DNA of 64,000 nt. Origin: Selaginella tamariscina. Taxonomy: Eukaryota > Streptophyta > Lycopodiopsida > Selaginellales > Selaginellaceae. The position numbers were made by a program, and so were the translations under genes. The stretch is from positions 65,552-129,551 of the forward strand of contig PUQB01000042.1 of NCBI GenBank assembly GCA_003024785.1. The letters run 5' to 3'. The first letter of the stretch is position 1. Each line of letters begins with the position of its first letter. Positions 47,243 through 59,599 of this stretch are shown here, piece by piece. A model generated the notes under the pieces. It worked only from the letters and a program-made list of their open reading frames with translations, made no database searches and was not told the DNA's origin.

Positions 47243-48881
47243 CATACCTCTTTTACAGGTTCGTTAGCTGTTTCCTCGTCCGCAAGGGCCTTGCTGCGTC
47301 GGATAACCTCTTCGAGTGTAACAGGGGCAGGTAATGCGTCATCCTCATCATCGGCAAAATCAATAGTTTCCACCACTACAAAGTCATGCCAATCTATGCT
47401 GTTCATAATCAACCTCTCCTGCTCTTCCTCGTCCTCCGCTTTCTGTCTCGCTTTCTCCTGTGACCTGATAAAAAACAAAACGTCATCATATATGTAATAA
47501 CACACTCCACATACATAGATACATACGTTAAGCATATATACTGTGTATAATGCTTGTACTCAAACATACCTTTCCCATTCCAGGCGGTGAAGACAGCGTT
47601 CCAGAATAGAGGTTTTATCTGCTAAGTCCTTCTTCAGCTTCTCGATTAAGCCTTTAGGAGGCGAAAGTACCTTAGAGTATGCGTCTGTCAGTCCGGTAAA
47701 CGTGGTGAAGAGTGTATCTGGGGCTTTAGAAAACTAAACTGTACACTGTTGTGCTCCCTGCTCAAACAAACCATCGTTACAAGATGAAAATATACATTCA
47801 CACATACATAGACATTACATATACATAATATGTATATACAAGTACACGTACCTGCTCGTAAGTCCAGTTAATAAAGCTTTTCCGTTTTGCCACGTTGTGC
47901 AGTTAGTTTGATAATGTCCAAGTCTTGTCCACTTAAACCGTCTGGTAGCCTGAGAATGAATTGCTCCGGCTCCGGTGGCTCAAGTACCTGCAAATAGATT
48001 TGCACATGTTTAATCAATTTACCAACACATGTGAAATATGCTTCAACGTATATCTGCCACGAATTTGTTGAAATATAACGTGTGCGTACCTTGGATGGTT
48101 TTATGAACTGGGAGATGTCGAACTTCTGGAGGTCACTTCTGGCCTTTCCTCCGTAGCGGGTGGCCTTTGCTCGCCGGGGCGGTGGAAGGAGGAGGCAAAG
48201 GGCCAGCAGTACCATTCCTTTCTTCAGCAATTCTGGTAGTAAGCGTGATAAGGATCTGTCGAGTTTAGAAAGTTGAACTTGACATTCTTCTGCTCGTTCG
48301 TCATAATTTTCCTCTTGAAATCGACGCCATTCTTGGCAACGAAGTGGGCAGTCTTATCAATGATGCCTTTGATGTCGGGAGGTGGATGAATCATACCTGC
48401 ACAAATAATCTGTTAGTACGTAAACATACAAACAAGGAAAAAACTATGAGAAAATGTCGAATGTACATGGATTTTTGCATACAAAATATGCGGGAAAAAA
48501 CAGAAAGACAGTTTATTCAGAAAAAAAATACAAAAAATACAAGGATTTTGTGGTACATATACACGACTTATATAAGATGCAAAAGCTAGCAATGAACAAC
48601 AGAAAGAGACTGAGAAAGGCTTTATGCAGAAAATATGGTGATAAACACGGATTTTACGGTGACAAGCACGGATTTTATGCAAAATACATGGATTTCATGC
48701 TACACCAGTAAAATCCACGCATTCTATGAAATACCTATACTCCTTGTCTGTGAAGCAACAACTGTGGGTTTTACAGGCGCTGGCGCTGGCGGCGGCTGGG
48801 ATTGCACCTGCGCTGCTGCAACGGGCCATCCGTCGCCTGGCTGTGGCGCCGGCAAGGGTGTACCTCCCCTATCCCCGGCAT
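44769..48881 (-). CDS. SF3A1: Splicing factor 3A subunit 1 (SF3a120/PRP21), 13 exons
   Basis: Nuclear component of the U2 snRNP-associated SF3a complex, needed for branch-site recognition. Thirteen exons join: 48735-48881, 48090-48396, 47852-47987, 47570-47757, 47248-47464, 46966-47062, 46763-46850, 46187-46495, 45790-45898, 45555-45697, 45349-45444, 45102-45248, 44769-45044. All junctions are GT-AG. Domains in order: SURP1 (MIHPPPDIKGIIDKTAHFVA), SURP2 (DGLSGQDLDIIKLTAQ), the PRP21-like middle with IDWHDFVVVETIDFADDED and ARLRPDIFGTTEEEVS, VIWDGHSGSISRTANQALAQ, a Pro-rich stretch, and a C-terminal ubiquitin-like domain with LPANKQKLSGRIGFL ending LRERGGKKKQ. Small indels break the frame in exons 1, 2, 3, 4 and 8, near runs. 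As the splice sites and residues are otherwise perfect, I believe these are sequence errors and the gene is alive. The start ATG at 48881 is probable, not certain. Confidence 0.93.
47192..47240. repeat. TA microsatellite in SF3A1 intron 5
   Basis: A run of TA repeats immediately follows the donor of exon 5 (47248). Open frames across it are meaningless. Confidence 0.9.
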
Positions 48882-48960
48882 GGCTCCTCTGCTCAAGAAC
48901 CCTAAAAATGAATTGCCCTAAACCCGATTCATGTCGGCGTTATAATTTATATAGAGCATT
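48882..48960 (-). promoter_or_regulatory. Leader of SF3A1 with telobox-like words
   Basis: Read on the minus strand, the bases before the likely ATG contain gggtttagggc and tttagggttc. AAACCCTA-type boxes are common in leaders and promoters of plant housekeeping genes, which fits SF3A1. Confidence 0.4.
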
Positions 48961-48969
48961 ATTGATTTT

Positions 48970-49139
48970 TTAAATGTATATAAAATAAACTTGAAAACAT
49001 CAAATAAAATTATTATATTAGATTTATATCATCTTATTTTTTCACATATATATAGAATATTATTAATTTATTTTAACATTAATAAATCAAAAAACCAGTT
49101 AAAAACTCCACGACATAATTCGAATTATATAGAAATGCA

Positions 49140-49187
<48 letters not shown>

Positions 49188-52100
49188 TATATATATATAT
49201 ATTGGGTCATTTTTATGTCAAAATCTTGGATCTTGTTTATAACGAGTTATTAATGGTTCTAAGTAATTTATAAACTGTTAGTAAAATCCTTAAAATTAAA
49301 TTATTATAATTATATAATTAATTTTATTTAGACCTAAAATAAAATTCAAAAAACGTATTTTTCAATATGAATAAATACCATCAATTAAGATTTATTCTTA
49401 GTATATACTTAATCCAAATTTAGCAATGAAGGTAGAACCTTGGATTTTTACTATTATTAATTTCTAAGAAATATTCTTAAGATATAATACTATGATTATT
49501 AACAATGCTATATCTTAATAAAATTTTCTAATTGTGTTGCTTACATTTTCTTTTACTTTAAATTCTAAAATAATAAAAAATATATTAATAATATTTATTT
49601 AATAATATGTTAGAGTTATATCTATATGATTATAAATTTTGAAGCTTAAAATAATATTCAATTAGGGTATATACTTGTGAATAAAAAAGTTCGGTATAAT
49701 ACATTACCCATTTACAAATAGATTTTATTTACCATAAATTTTGATTTGGCACTAAGGAACATTGTGGTAATATAACATTTGTGGCTATTTTTTAATAATA
49801 AATGCTATGGTTAGCTTGAAATAATTATTAATGTAATTGATATGCTGTAACAATACTCCATTGTTTTATTTAAAATAAAATTTGGTAACTTTTATAATAC
49901 CCTTGCACTCTTGACATATTAAAGTATTTATTTCCTCTTTTATGTTCTTCTTATTTAATATTTTCTCATTTAAAAAATAAAAAGTCTCTAAATTCATTTA
50001 ATATTAATTTTAATTAATGACTTTTACTTATAACGTGTATGTTGTTTACATTGAATGTGAATCAAGACAACATTTTTATTAATGAGGTAAAAAGTGTTTG
50101 ATAAAATAATTATGAAATGAGTCTTTTAGAATATAATTTAAAAGCCTTCCACATTATATTAATGTGAGGATATTTGAGTAATTATAAGTGGAAGAGTATT
50201 TTTCATTTATAATAGTAATTTGATTAATGCACAATTTTAAAACTTACAAAAATTTAATATGTGATACATAAGAATTATAATTATTATTAATATTAAGATA
50301 GTTAGGGTTTAAAATATTCTTTACTTTAATAATTAATAACTCTTTACAATATTAATTAGTTATGGTGCAAACAAAATTTTTATTATATAGAGAGGTTTTG
50401 CTAGGGTTTTATTTTAAATGAAACCAATTATAATATATTATTTTTGAAGGGTTAAATAAGACTTTTAATCATTTATATAAAGGAGAATGTTAATACATGC
50501 TGTTAAAATTTATTATATAACAAACATATGTTAAGAACTCCAATTCAAATAAAAAATTTAATATTAACAATAGTGTATTTAAGATAAAGTTAACATGAAT
50601 AATGTACATACATTGAAAAATGTGAATTCAATTACATGTAAAAAGGGGGTTCTTATTAACTATAAATGTTATTATTTATGAATTACTTAATGATTTTATT
50701 CAATTAGGTATTTTATTATTTATAAATTCTTGGGCTTAAAAAAGTTTAGACTTAATTCTCAATTAATATGATTAAGTTTCATCATATGTTTGACATAAAT
50801 AAAAAAGAAAAAGGTTATGCATATTAATGAAAAATAACAAGAATAAAGTTCATCATATAAACCATTTTCATTGGTTAATTATAATTTTAATTAAGTTATT
50901 ATAATACATTAAATAAAAATGAATGTTATATTAGAAAGGTTTAAAAATCATTTTATATTGTATATTAGTTTGACTAAAATTGAAATATCTTTTTTGTACT
51001 TTAATAATCATTCGAGAATTATAACAATCACGAAAGACATAATATTTTAAAACATTATTTTATAACACATTGAGTGTTAAAAAATATATTGTTTTATTTA
51101 TAACTTGATAATTTAAGAATTTTTTACTTTAAATTGTATTTACTTAGATAATGTTATTTATTACAAAAAAGCTTTATTTATTTAGGAAGTTGAAGTTTAA
51201 AATTAATATTCATCTATTATGTAAAGTAAGTACTTTAATAGTATATTTTTAATTCAGTCTCATCATTAAAGAATTTATGCAAACGTTTTTTAAAGGTTAA
51301 ATTAAAAAGATGTATATTAAAACAGAAATATAATGAATCATTATCAATAACATCATATAATATAATTTGAATATATAATAATATTCGCTCAATCAGATAA
51401 ATTTGTTTAGTTTAGCATTAAGAGGCATCTCACACTTTTTAAATTTTATTTCATCTTACCATTAAACAAATGTTTATTAAGTAATATTTTCATTATTATA
51501 TACTAATCACCACATATATAAAAATCTCTTGCATTATAAATATCATTTTCACCATTACACACTTTAGTTAACACATGTAAAAACTTTTTACATTACAATT
51601 ATTTAAGACTTCTCATTATTTTAATATAGTGGTATGACCATATGGATAAAAATTAAAAAGATATATGAAATAATGGATCTAAACAAACATGGACATATTT
51701 AAAACCTTTTCATAAATAATAATTGATTTTAATATATAGATTTTATATTTTTATTTTGGCTAAGGAAAGAAAAATATAAATTAACACTTTTTTGCATTAT
51801 AATTATTACGCCTTTTTTACATTTTTATAAAATAAAAAAATGTCTCTTATAGTCAACAATCAACTACACATCTATTTGATTGTAAATGATTTTGAGTTTT
51901 TAAATATTAAATAATTGATTGATGATAATAACAAATTTTATAATAATATTTTAAATTGCAAATGATATGATTCATGATAACTACAAACAAATGTATAGTA
52001 ATATAATTATATAATTAAGATTTTAAACCATAAAAATTAAATGCCAATGTGAAAGGATGCATTATTTATTAAATTAAGTTTAACACAAATGACACAAATT

Positions 52101-53760
52101 TTCTATATAGGCCTTTAGTAATATTCACGCTTAATTTATGTGTATATCCTTATACAAACATGTAGCGGCTTATGTATTATATATTAATCTATCAACATAT
52201 TTATTAGTAATTTTTATATATTATAACATTAAAATATGCATTTGTAATCAATTTTTAATTTATACGTAAAATATTTATTAAAAATCCTAAACCCTAAACC
52301 CTAAGCCACAAAAATAATTAAATAATTCTTTTTGTGTAATTCTGAATGCTATGCAATAAACTTTTTCAAGTTAAATAACAATATTTACATATTTAAAAAC
52401 ATATTAATAAAGTTTTTATTTAATAAATCATTTGTTCCTTTTATAACTTAGAATGTGTAAATTTTGTATAAGTTAATGTATATGCCTTCTTAAAATGATT
52501 GAGATCTACCTCATGTAAAAAATAATATATTTATATTTTAATTCTACAACTATGTTTACTCATGTAATCTCAAATGTAAAAAGGGTCTATTTCTAAACTA
52601 TATATTATATAGTTTAATTTTAAATATTATATTAAATACAGTATATTATACATATTATAATGTATTAAATATATTATTAATTTTATATTTAAATTTATAA
52701 ATCATAAATTTAAGTATTTTAATTTTAATTTTAAAGTTACTAGGGACTTTCATTTTCAAACTAACACTTGTTCTTTTATTAATGATAAATGAAAAATGTT
52801 AAAACATATATACTACATTTTAAACTTGAAATTGACAACAATTGTATTAATGTTAAAATAAATTCATTAATGTTTCTTTTAACTTGATTTCTTCTCGTCC
52901 TTAATTATTTTTGTTTTAATCTTTTTTCATTTTTGTTTTTTGTTTTTTCTTTTTAATCTCTCTTAATATTTATAAATCACCAAGAGATATTTCAGGTGTA
53001 TAATATAGAGATTTAAAAATGTGCAAATATTTATTTTAAACCTTATAGAAAGATTAGGAAACAATATACTTATAAATAATTTAAAATTTTATAAATTAAG
53101 GATAACAATTAGGTTAAAGATTTAAGACTAAACTTATTAATAATTAGGTTAAAATAAACTCATCAAGTTAAAGATAATAATTAGGTTATCATTAAATAGT
53201 TATAAATAATAACTAAATTAAAATCATTAAATAATAAGTCTACACATAAAAGCTTAATGGTAAATCCATTAAGTTAAAAAGGCAACTTAATGAAATTCAT
53301 CAAATTAAGTATAACAATTGAGTTAAAGATTTGAATTAGAAAAAAAAACCTCACTAAGTTAAAGATAATAATTAAACTAATGATAATAGAATAAACTTAA
53401 GAACTTCACCAAGTTAAATGTAACAATTAAGTTATTGATTTATTAATTAATAAATTATTATTAAATAATTAAGCTAATTAATTATGGGCATGTGTACTAG
53501 TATATATATATATAAATCGTGTGAGTTTTTAAAAGAAGAGTCTTTGTGAAATTTCATGTGAAAAACTGTAATGTCTCCAAACTAATTAAATTTTAATTGT
53601 GTGTACCTTGTTAAATACAACCTAATACCATAGTATCTTTAAGTAATTACATATGAAGAGAGACATACACGTCAGCCAATATAATTAATTCATGTATAGA
53701 TATACGTACACATGCACTTACTAAATACACACACGTGTATATCGCTTAAATTATTAATCT
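48970..53760. other. AT-rich spacer with long TA run
   Basis: No gene recognised. A TA run at about 49143-49202 and many AT-only stretches. Phrases of the type aattaggttaaagat and aagttaaagataata recur between 53090 and 53420, a loose low-order repeat. A short telomere-like motif lies at 52284. Confidence 0.6.
52284..52303 (-). repeat. Short interstitial telomere-like motif
   Basis: The plus strand reads CCTAAACCCTAAACCCTAAG, about two and a half units of the plant telomere repeat TTTAGGG in reverse. It stands alone in AT-rich sequence. Confidence 0.7.
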
Positions 53761-53765
53761 ACAAA

Positions 53766-54366
53766 TTAGAACAATTTATATCTGCATGTCACTCATTCGT
53801 CAATCAGTAGCCAACGTGGAATGTATAACTTCACTAAAAGCCTTAGGATGTACATCAAATAATGTGGTAAGAAAATTATTAATCAAAATAATATTTACTC
53901 AATCAGGTAACACCGTTTTGTTTTCTTTAGTACAATATCTATTCATGTTTTTTTCTAAAGACAAGTCATATATATGTATAAACTATCACATATACATTTT
54001 TATATATGTTGATTGGTTTGCCTTGTTTGTTTGTGTTTGCTTTTTTATTTTGATGTGTGCTTCTGAGTTGTGGTTTGGAGATTGAAACTCGAAACAATAT
54101 TCGAGTGAAACTAGACCCATAAAAATCTAAATCGATCACTTTCTTATTCGGACACTCAGCAATGTTTAGGTTTAATGGATGGGAATAAAATAAGTTTATA
54201 TAAAATCTCTTTGATGTTTCGATGTACACTTGTATTTAGCCTCATAAATAAACTTTTTAAACTTCCCATATACATTTTTATATAATTATATATTATATAG
54301 AATAGATTATGACTATTTATAAATTTTAAACATAACTTTGTATGTTAATTTTATTTATTGTGTTAA
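53766..54366 (+). repeat. tRNA-Asn-associated block, copy 1
   Basis: It starts at about tatctgcatgtcactcattc and continues through caatcag, aaaagccttag and tagtacaatat to the tRNA-Asn-like gene. A second copy begins at 56196 and leads to another tRNA relic, and part of it (acaccg, tagtacaatatgtgttcatg) occurs at 2640-2700 upstream of the tRNA-Asn gene at 3499. Open frames here are incidental. Confidence 0.6.
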
Positions 54367-54440
54367 GCTGGAATAGTTCAGTTCGGTAGAGCATGTGAAT
54401 GTTAGTCACAAGGTTGAAGGTTCAACCTCTTCTTCTATCG
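54367..54440 (+). tRNA. tRNA-Asn-like (GUU), diverged
   Basis: A 74-nt cloverleaf with anticodon stem TGTGA/TCACA and loop ATGTTAG (GTT). The T stem GAAGG pairs with TCTTC (one G-U), so changes in both stems are compensated. The acceptor GCTGGAA/TTCTATC has one mismatch, and the D arm is altered (TTCAGTTCGG). Paired changes hint at past or present function, but the acceptor mismatch makes a pseudogene possible. Confidence 0.6.
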
Positions 54441-54875
54441 TACTACAATATTATAGATGCTTGCTATGTAAGCAAGCAAGCTACATTCAAATTCTTTCTC
54501 TACATACAAAGTTGAAACACACATAGACACATATGGTGCGTGTCAAGCACATCTTCATATGTGTTTATATATATATATATATATATATTTTATGTCGTAT
54601 GTATACAGGGAACTTATACGGTGTAATATTCTTCACTTAAGTCATAAATATACCTTATGCATACATACACATGAAAATTTAGTGCCGAAACATACTAGAA
54701 CACACTAAGTATGGAAAACGCACGGCATCTGCTTGTGTCAGAAAGTCTAATTTGGACATAAAGATTAATAGTTATCTTTAATTCATAATGGTTATACCAG
54801 TATACTCAACATGGAATATACTTAATGATTTATTATGAATTTAAAACAGCGAATATGCTTTATTGCACATTGGAA

Positions 54876-54892
54876 GCTGGAATAGCTCAGCT

Positions 54893-54925
<33 letters not shown>

Positions 54926-54949
54926 GAGGTTCGAACCCTCCTTTCAGCG
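54876..54949 (+). tRNA. tRNA-Asn (GUU)
   Basis: A full 74-nt cloverleaf with the expected plant tRNA-Asn sequence: acceptor GCTGGAA/TTTCAGC (one G-U), D arm TAGCTCAGCTGGTTAGAGC, anticodon loop CTGTTAA, variable loop AGGTC, T arm with GGTTCGAACCC. No intron. It is the best preserved of the six and followed by ttttaataaat, a weak T-run. Confidence 0.93.
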
Positions 54950-54974
54950 TTTTAATAAATCCAAAATAAACTGC

Positions 54975-55078
54975 CACCTAAATAAAGCGCCACTGGTAAG
55001 TAAGTACCCTAAATAAAGTGCCACGTGGTAATTACATGTAATAATAAACCTGAATAGGGTGCCACGTGGTAAGTACAT
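54975..55078 (+). repeat. Three short repeats with G-box (CACGTG) cores
   Basis: Units of the type aaataaagtgccacgtggta repeat three times. The second and third carry CACGTG (55022-55027 and 55063-55068); the first is degraded to CACTGG. CACGTG binds plant bHLH and bZIP factors, but no gene starts nearby, so a regulatory role is only possible. Confidence 0.55.
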
Positions 55079-55844
55079 AATATGTATTTGCCATATGACA
55101 CGCATTTTTTTAATATCAGGTTAAAATGGCTTGAATTACTTTCTCAATCGCAGAGCACAATTTAATAAACCATACATAAAAACCATAAAATAATTGTAAA
55201 ATTTCTTTTCAGAAATAAATATTCATTTAATCAAATATTGTCTTAAATATTAACAATGTTTTAATGTTTTAAAGTAAAAGAGTATTTAATATAAATAATG
55301 AGCGTACAATTATGTATTACTGGTATGTTTTAATAAATAAGATGCCAATGAATATATTATTAAATAAAGTATTATCCTAATAATATAATTCAGCAATATG
55401 TATTATAAATTAATAATTTCATGGATTTTTACACGCATTTTATTTTAATATCAGGTTAAAATGGCTTTAGAGCACAATCTAATAAACCATACATTAAAAC
55501 CATAAAATAATGGTAAAATCCATCAAAGTTTTCTTAGAAATAAATATTCATTTATCAATTACTCTGATTTGGACATAAAGATTAATAAGAATTCATAATG
55601 GTCTATACCCAGTATACTCAACATGGAATATACTTAATAATTAAAATAATTTTTTGAAAAAAATTCTTGCAGCCTTTAAATAACTTGCAAGTCTTTAAAA
55701 ATTTCTTACAGCCTTTAAATTATATAAACATAGTTAAATTGTCATGAAATACAGATTTATCATGAATTTACTTAAGTTGATGATGTAACATATGGTACTT
55801 CAAACAGCAAATATAAATACTTCGATGCTTCATTATAATGGGAA

Positions 55845-55908
55845 GCTGGAATAGCTCACTTGGTTACAGCGTGTGGCCCTTAACCATAAGGTTGGAGGTT
55901 CGAATTTT
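55845..55908 (+). pseudogene. tRNA-Asn relic lacking the 3' end
   Basis: The 5' two thirds match tRNA-Asn (GCTGGAATAGCTCACTTGG), but the anticodon loop has become CCCTTAA (CTT). After ggttcgaa the sequence departs, so the T arm and the 3' acceptor strand are missing. Confidence 0.75.
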
Positions 55909-56195
55909 GTAATCCAAAGTTCATCTCACATTGACTTGTATTAGGTACACTAATCTGGGCACCATGATTTATCTTAAATGTAATTAATGCTAATTAAGTC
56001 TAAGTCTTCTAAATCAGTTAGCTGCTGTTTAACATAATCATAGTTAATTAACTATTAATGCACCCCAAAATAAACACTGCTTGAAGTTGTAACTTATATT
56101 TCATATAATTAGCTCACTTGAACATGTGTCTGTGTGTATATATAATATAATATATATATATCTTAAATTATTATTCTACAAATTCGAACAAGTTC

Positions 56196-56857
56196 ATATC
56201 TGCGTGTCACTCATTCGTCAATCAGTAGCGAACATGGAATGTACTAAAAGCCTTACGATGTGAGTACATTAGAAAAAACCAAAGAATGTAATAAAAATTA
56301 ATAATCAAAATACTATTTAATTAATCAAGCAGGTAAACCCTTTTGTTTTGTTTAGTACAAGATGTATTCATGCTATTTATTCTATTATATATATATATAT
56401 ATATATATCAATACAAAATGTTTAAATAAACATTTTGGTGGGGAAGTATTTAATTTAGAAAGGATTTTAAATAAGGAGGGTAAAAATACAGTACAATACA
56501 ATACTGTCGGGACCATGGTTTTGTTTAATTTAGAAAGATTTTTAATTTACACATGTATATATGTACATAAATAATGATATGTATAAACTATTACATATAT
56601 TTTTATATACTTATATAAATGTATGTATATTTAAATATTGAATAAATGTATGACTTTATGAGACTTGAAACCATGGTCATCTTGAATTTTAGAAACTCAG
56701 GCTTACGGGGTTGTTATAGTGTAAAAGTATATTATTAATATTTTGAAATTTGTTTTAAATTCTTTTAATTAGTAGGAAATGTAATTCATAGATAGATTAT
56801 GACTCGGTTTTAACTTTATTAAATTTTAAAGCATGTTAATTTTATTTATTCTGTTAA
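56196..56857 (+). repeat. tRNA-Asn-associated block, copy 2
   Basis: It begins tatctgcgtgtcactcattc and continues as at 53777, ending in the tRNA relic at 56858. A TA microsatellite interrupts it near 56384-56408. Confidence 0.6.
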
Positions 56858-56923
56858 GTTGAATAGCTCAGGTTGCTATTGAACAGTAAGTATAAGGTTG
56901 GAGGTTCAAACCAAAATTAATAT
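56858..56923 (+). pseudogene. tRNA-Asn relic, heavily damaged
   Basis: GTTGAATAGCTCAGG resembles the tRNA 5' end and aaggttggaggttcaaa the T arm, but the anticodon arm is replaced by unrelated bases and the acceptor cannot pair. Confidence 0.55.
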
Positions 56924-57798
56924 TATTATTGTTTTCTGCTAATTATGTTTAATGTAATTATGTAAGTACACATATGGTGCGGGAATTTAACGAACAAAAT
57001 GGGAATGTTTATATTCCCATTTTTCTTAATAATTAACAATTTTAATTATTTAATTAACATTTTTTAATATAAAAAATTAATTTTTAAATTAATATATGTT
57101 TAAAAAAAGAATATTTTTTAAAATGTATATTTAAAATATTAATAAGTAATATGTAAGTATTAATTAAATTTTTTATATATTTTCATTTTTATGTATCGTT
57201 CCATTTTAATTACAATGTTTATCTTATAGGATGTCATATTCTTCACTAATATATATCTGATGTATACAACATATTGAGATTAAAACACACTAAGTATATG
57301 AGGTATTAAACTAAAATAAAAAATTTGAAAAAGCCTTTAAATTTAAACTCTTATTTAATTATGATTTTTTTTTGTTAATTTGTTATAAGTCATGCTTTTT
57401 GTAGTTATAGCATCCAAATATGACTTTGAATTTGTCCGAGTTTGACATATTAAGTTTTGTCATAATGTTTTACTTACATATATGTATATTATTACTTATA
57501 TATATATATATGTATATGTATATATGTTTTGGTTTTTAATAGTAAAAAACCTTTAGTGGCAGAAACGATTCACTTTGGCTTATATAAATATTATATATAC
57601 TGTATTATATACTGATTCCAGTTACTTTGCATTTTTTTTACCCTTTTACTTTCTATTACGCGCTCCTCTACACATGTTCAAAGACTTTTACTATTTCAGA
57701 GACTTGAAATATGTTGCTTTATATATTTATTACATATTTCATGTAAATATATAGAAGAAATTAAATATTTGGGATAAGAAGCTCCTTGAGGCTTAAGA

Positions 57799-59583
57799 AT
57801 GGAGGCTCTGTTTCTAACAAATCCCCATTGCCTTGTTAAGAAGGTTTATTATCGGAGTCAGGCTACAAAGAGGAGACATATCACATGTGCTACTGGGTCT
57901 TCCCCGTCCTTCAATTCAGTTGTGGTCTCTACAAACAATCCCTGTGTACTGCAGTCTGGCGAAGTCTGTACTGCAACAGAGAACCAGAGTAGCATACTTG
58001 AAGACATTGGAAGGTCAGTCCTCAGTAACAAAACCGATGCCTTGAGCGCTGTAGAAGCACCCGCACCCTCACCAGTTGAAAGCAATACTATAAGAAGATC
58101 TGCATATATCACAACAAAGAGAAAGAAGTTAGGTGAGGTATCAAGAAAGAGTAAATCAACAAAGAAGCCGATAATTAACGAGAGATGGAGGGAGATACAA
58201 GGGGCTAAAACTGGGAAGGCCTATTAGACCATCCCATAGATGCCTGCTTGAGATCCGAGACTATACGGTACGGTGAGTTTGCGCAGGCGTGCTATGATGC
58301 TTTGATGCGAACAGTTACTCGAAGTACTGCGGTAGGTGTAAGTACAAGAGGTCCGAACTGTTCGACAAGGTCGGGCTACCGGAAAGAGGGTACGAGATTA
58401 CAAAGTATCTATATGCTACCATGGACCCGGATTTACCTCGGTTCTTCAAAAACTCAGAGGCAAAGGATGCATGGAGTCGCGATTCAAATTGGATCGGGTA
58501 TGTTGCGGTTACTACTTGCGACAAGGAGATTGCTCGACTGGGCCGGCGCGACATTTTGGTGGCATGGAGAGGTACACTTCTTTTGCTTGCTCATGTGCGT
58601 GCACACACACACATGCCAATATTAAGTGTTGGTCTTTCAGGTACTGTGACTTCGTTAGAGTGGATGGAGAATCTCAAGGACTTTCTAGTACCAGCCGGCC
58701 TTGACGAGCGGCACACACGAGGAGACAAAAGTTTTATCTCTCTCAACGGTGTCAAGGTGGAGAGTGGTTTCCTGCATCTGTACACGTGCAAGAAGGAGAA
58801 GAGACAATCTGCACGTGAGCAGCTCCTGTGGGAGATACACCGGCTGGTGGGTAAGTATACGGGCGAGCAGCTGAGTATCACGGTTACTGGTCACAGCCTC
58901 GGAGGTGCACTTGCTTTACTGTCTGCTTACGACATAGCTGAGTCGGGTATGGATGAACCGGCGCTAACTAGGTTTCGGAGGGGTACATTCAACAAGGGAC
59001 TCAGTCTAGAAGTATGGATGCGATATTTGAGAGCTTGCCTAGGCCGCATAATGAGGACGACGACCCTACCAAAACATACCCATCACGGTGTTCTCGTTCA
59101 GTGCACCCAGAGTCGGAAACAATGCGTTCCGAGACAGGTGCAACGAACTGGGGATTAGGGTTCTTCGCATTGTCAATGACAAGGACCTTGTTCCTAGGGC
59201 ACCTGGGATTATCTTTAACGAGAACTGTTTCGCTCTACTGCGGAGGGTGATTGATGGTTTACCATGGACGTACAGTCATGTGGGGAGGAGTCTCGAGCTG
59301 TGTACCGACTGGTGTCAGGCTCTGCAACACACTTTGAACCCTATCTGGCACCATAACCTGGAGGCTCTCCTGTATCTTGTGGATGGTTACCACGGGCGCG
59401 GCAAGGAGTTTGTTTCGGTTACAGGTCGAGACCCTGCCTTGTGAACAAGGCTGCAGACTTTCTGAAGAGTGAACTCGGTGTACCGCCGTGTTGGTGGCAA
59501 GAGATGCACAAGGGGCTTGTTCAGGATAAAAATGGTAGATGGGTTCAACCGGAGCGGGAAGACAAAGACGAGGAATGCTACTA
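57799..59583 (+). CDS. Class I phospholipase A1 (lipase class 3, plastid type), with frame breaks
   Basis: Plant PLA1 class I enzymes (the DAD1/DGL group) release fatty acids from plastid glycerolipids. The N-terminal ~130 residues (MEALFLTNPHCLVKKVYYRS and a Ser/Arg-rich tail) look like a plastid transit peptide. Then WREIQGA..WEGLLDHPIDAC, GYVAVTTCD, and after a 69-base intron (58572-58640) TVTSLEWMENLKDFL. The catalytic Ser is in GHSLGG (58889-58906), the Asp in NDKDLVP (about 59184) and the His in YSHVG (59277), so the triad is complete. It ends PPCWWQEMHKGLVQDKNGRW then ..DEECY at 59583. The frame breaks at about 58212, 58300, 59010, 59070 and 59438, each by one or two bases. Conserved residues on both sides make sequence error likely. 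The subgroup cannot be settled here. Confidence 0.88.
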
Positions 59584-59599
59584 ACAAGATTAAGTTGGA

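Larger units (their letters stand above)
54743..55640 (+). repeat. Local duplications around the tRNA-Asn genes
   Basis: The passage gatttggacataaagattaa to cagtatactcaacatggaat occurs at about 54750 and 55565. The passage tatcaggttaaaatggct to accataaaataat occurs at about 55110 and 55450. Both tRNA sequences (54876, 55845) follow such passages, so tandem duplication spread them. Confidence 0.65.

Noticed and set aside
48454..48711. An 85-codon frame with a GDKHGFYGDKHGFY repeat
   Set aside because: It lies inside SF3A1 intron 1 on the opposite strand; short direct repeats in the intron create it, and there is no homology or start context.
39695..59583. P450, PLA1 and peptide genes as a biosynthetic or defence gene cluster
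   Set aside because: They are far apart, separated by SF3A1, tRNA genes and retrotransposons, and no shared control or pathway partner is visible.
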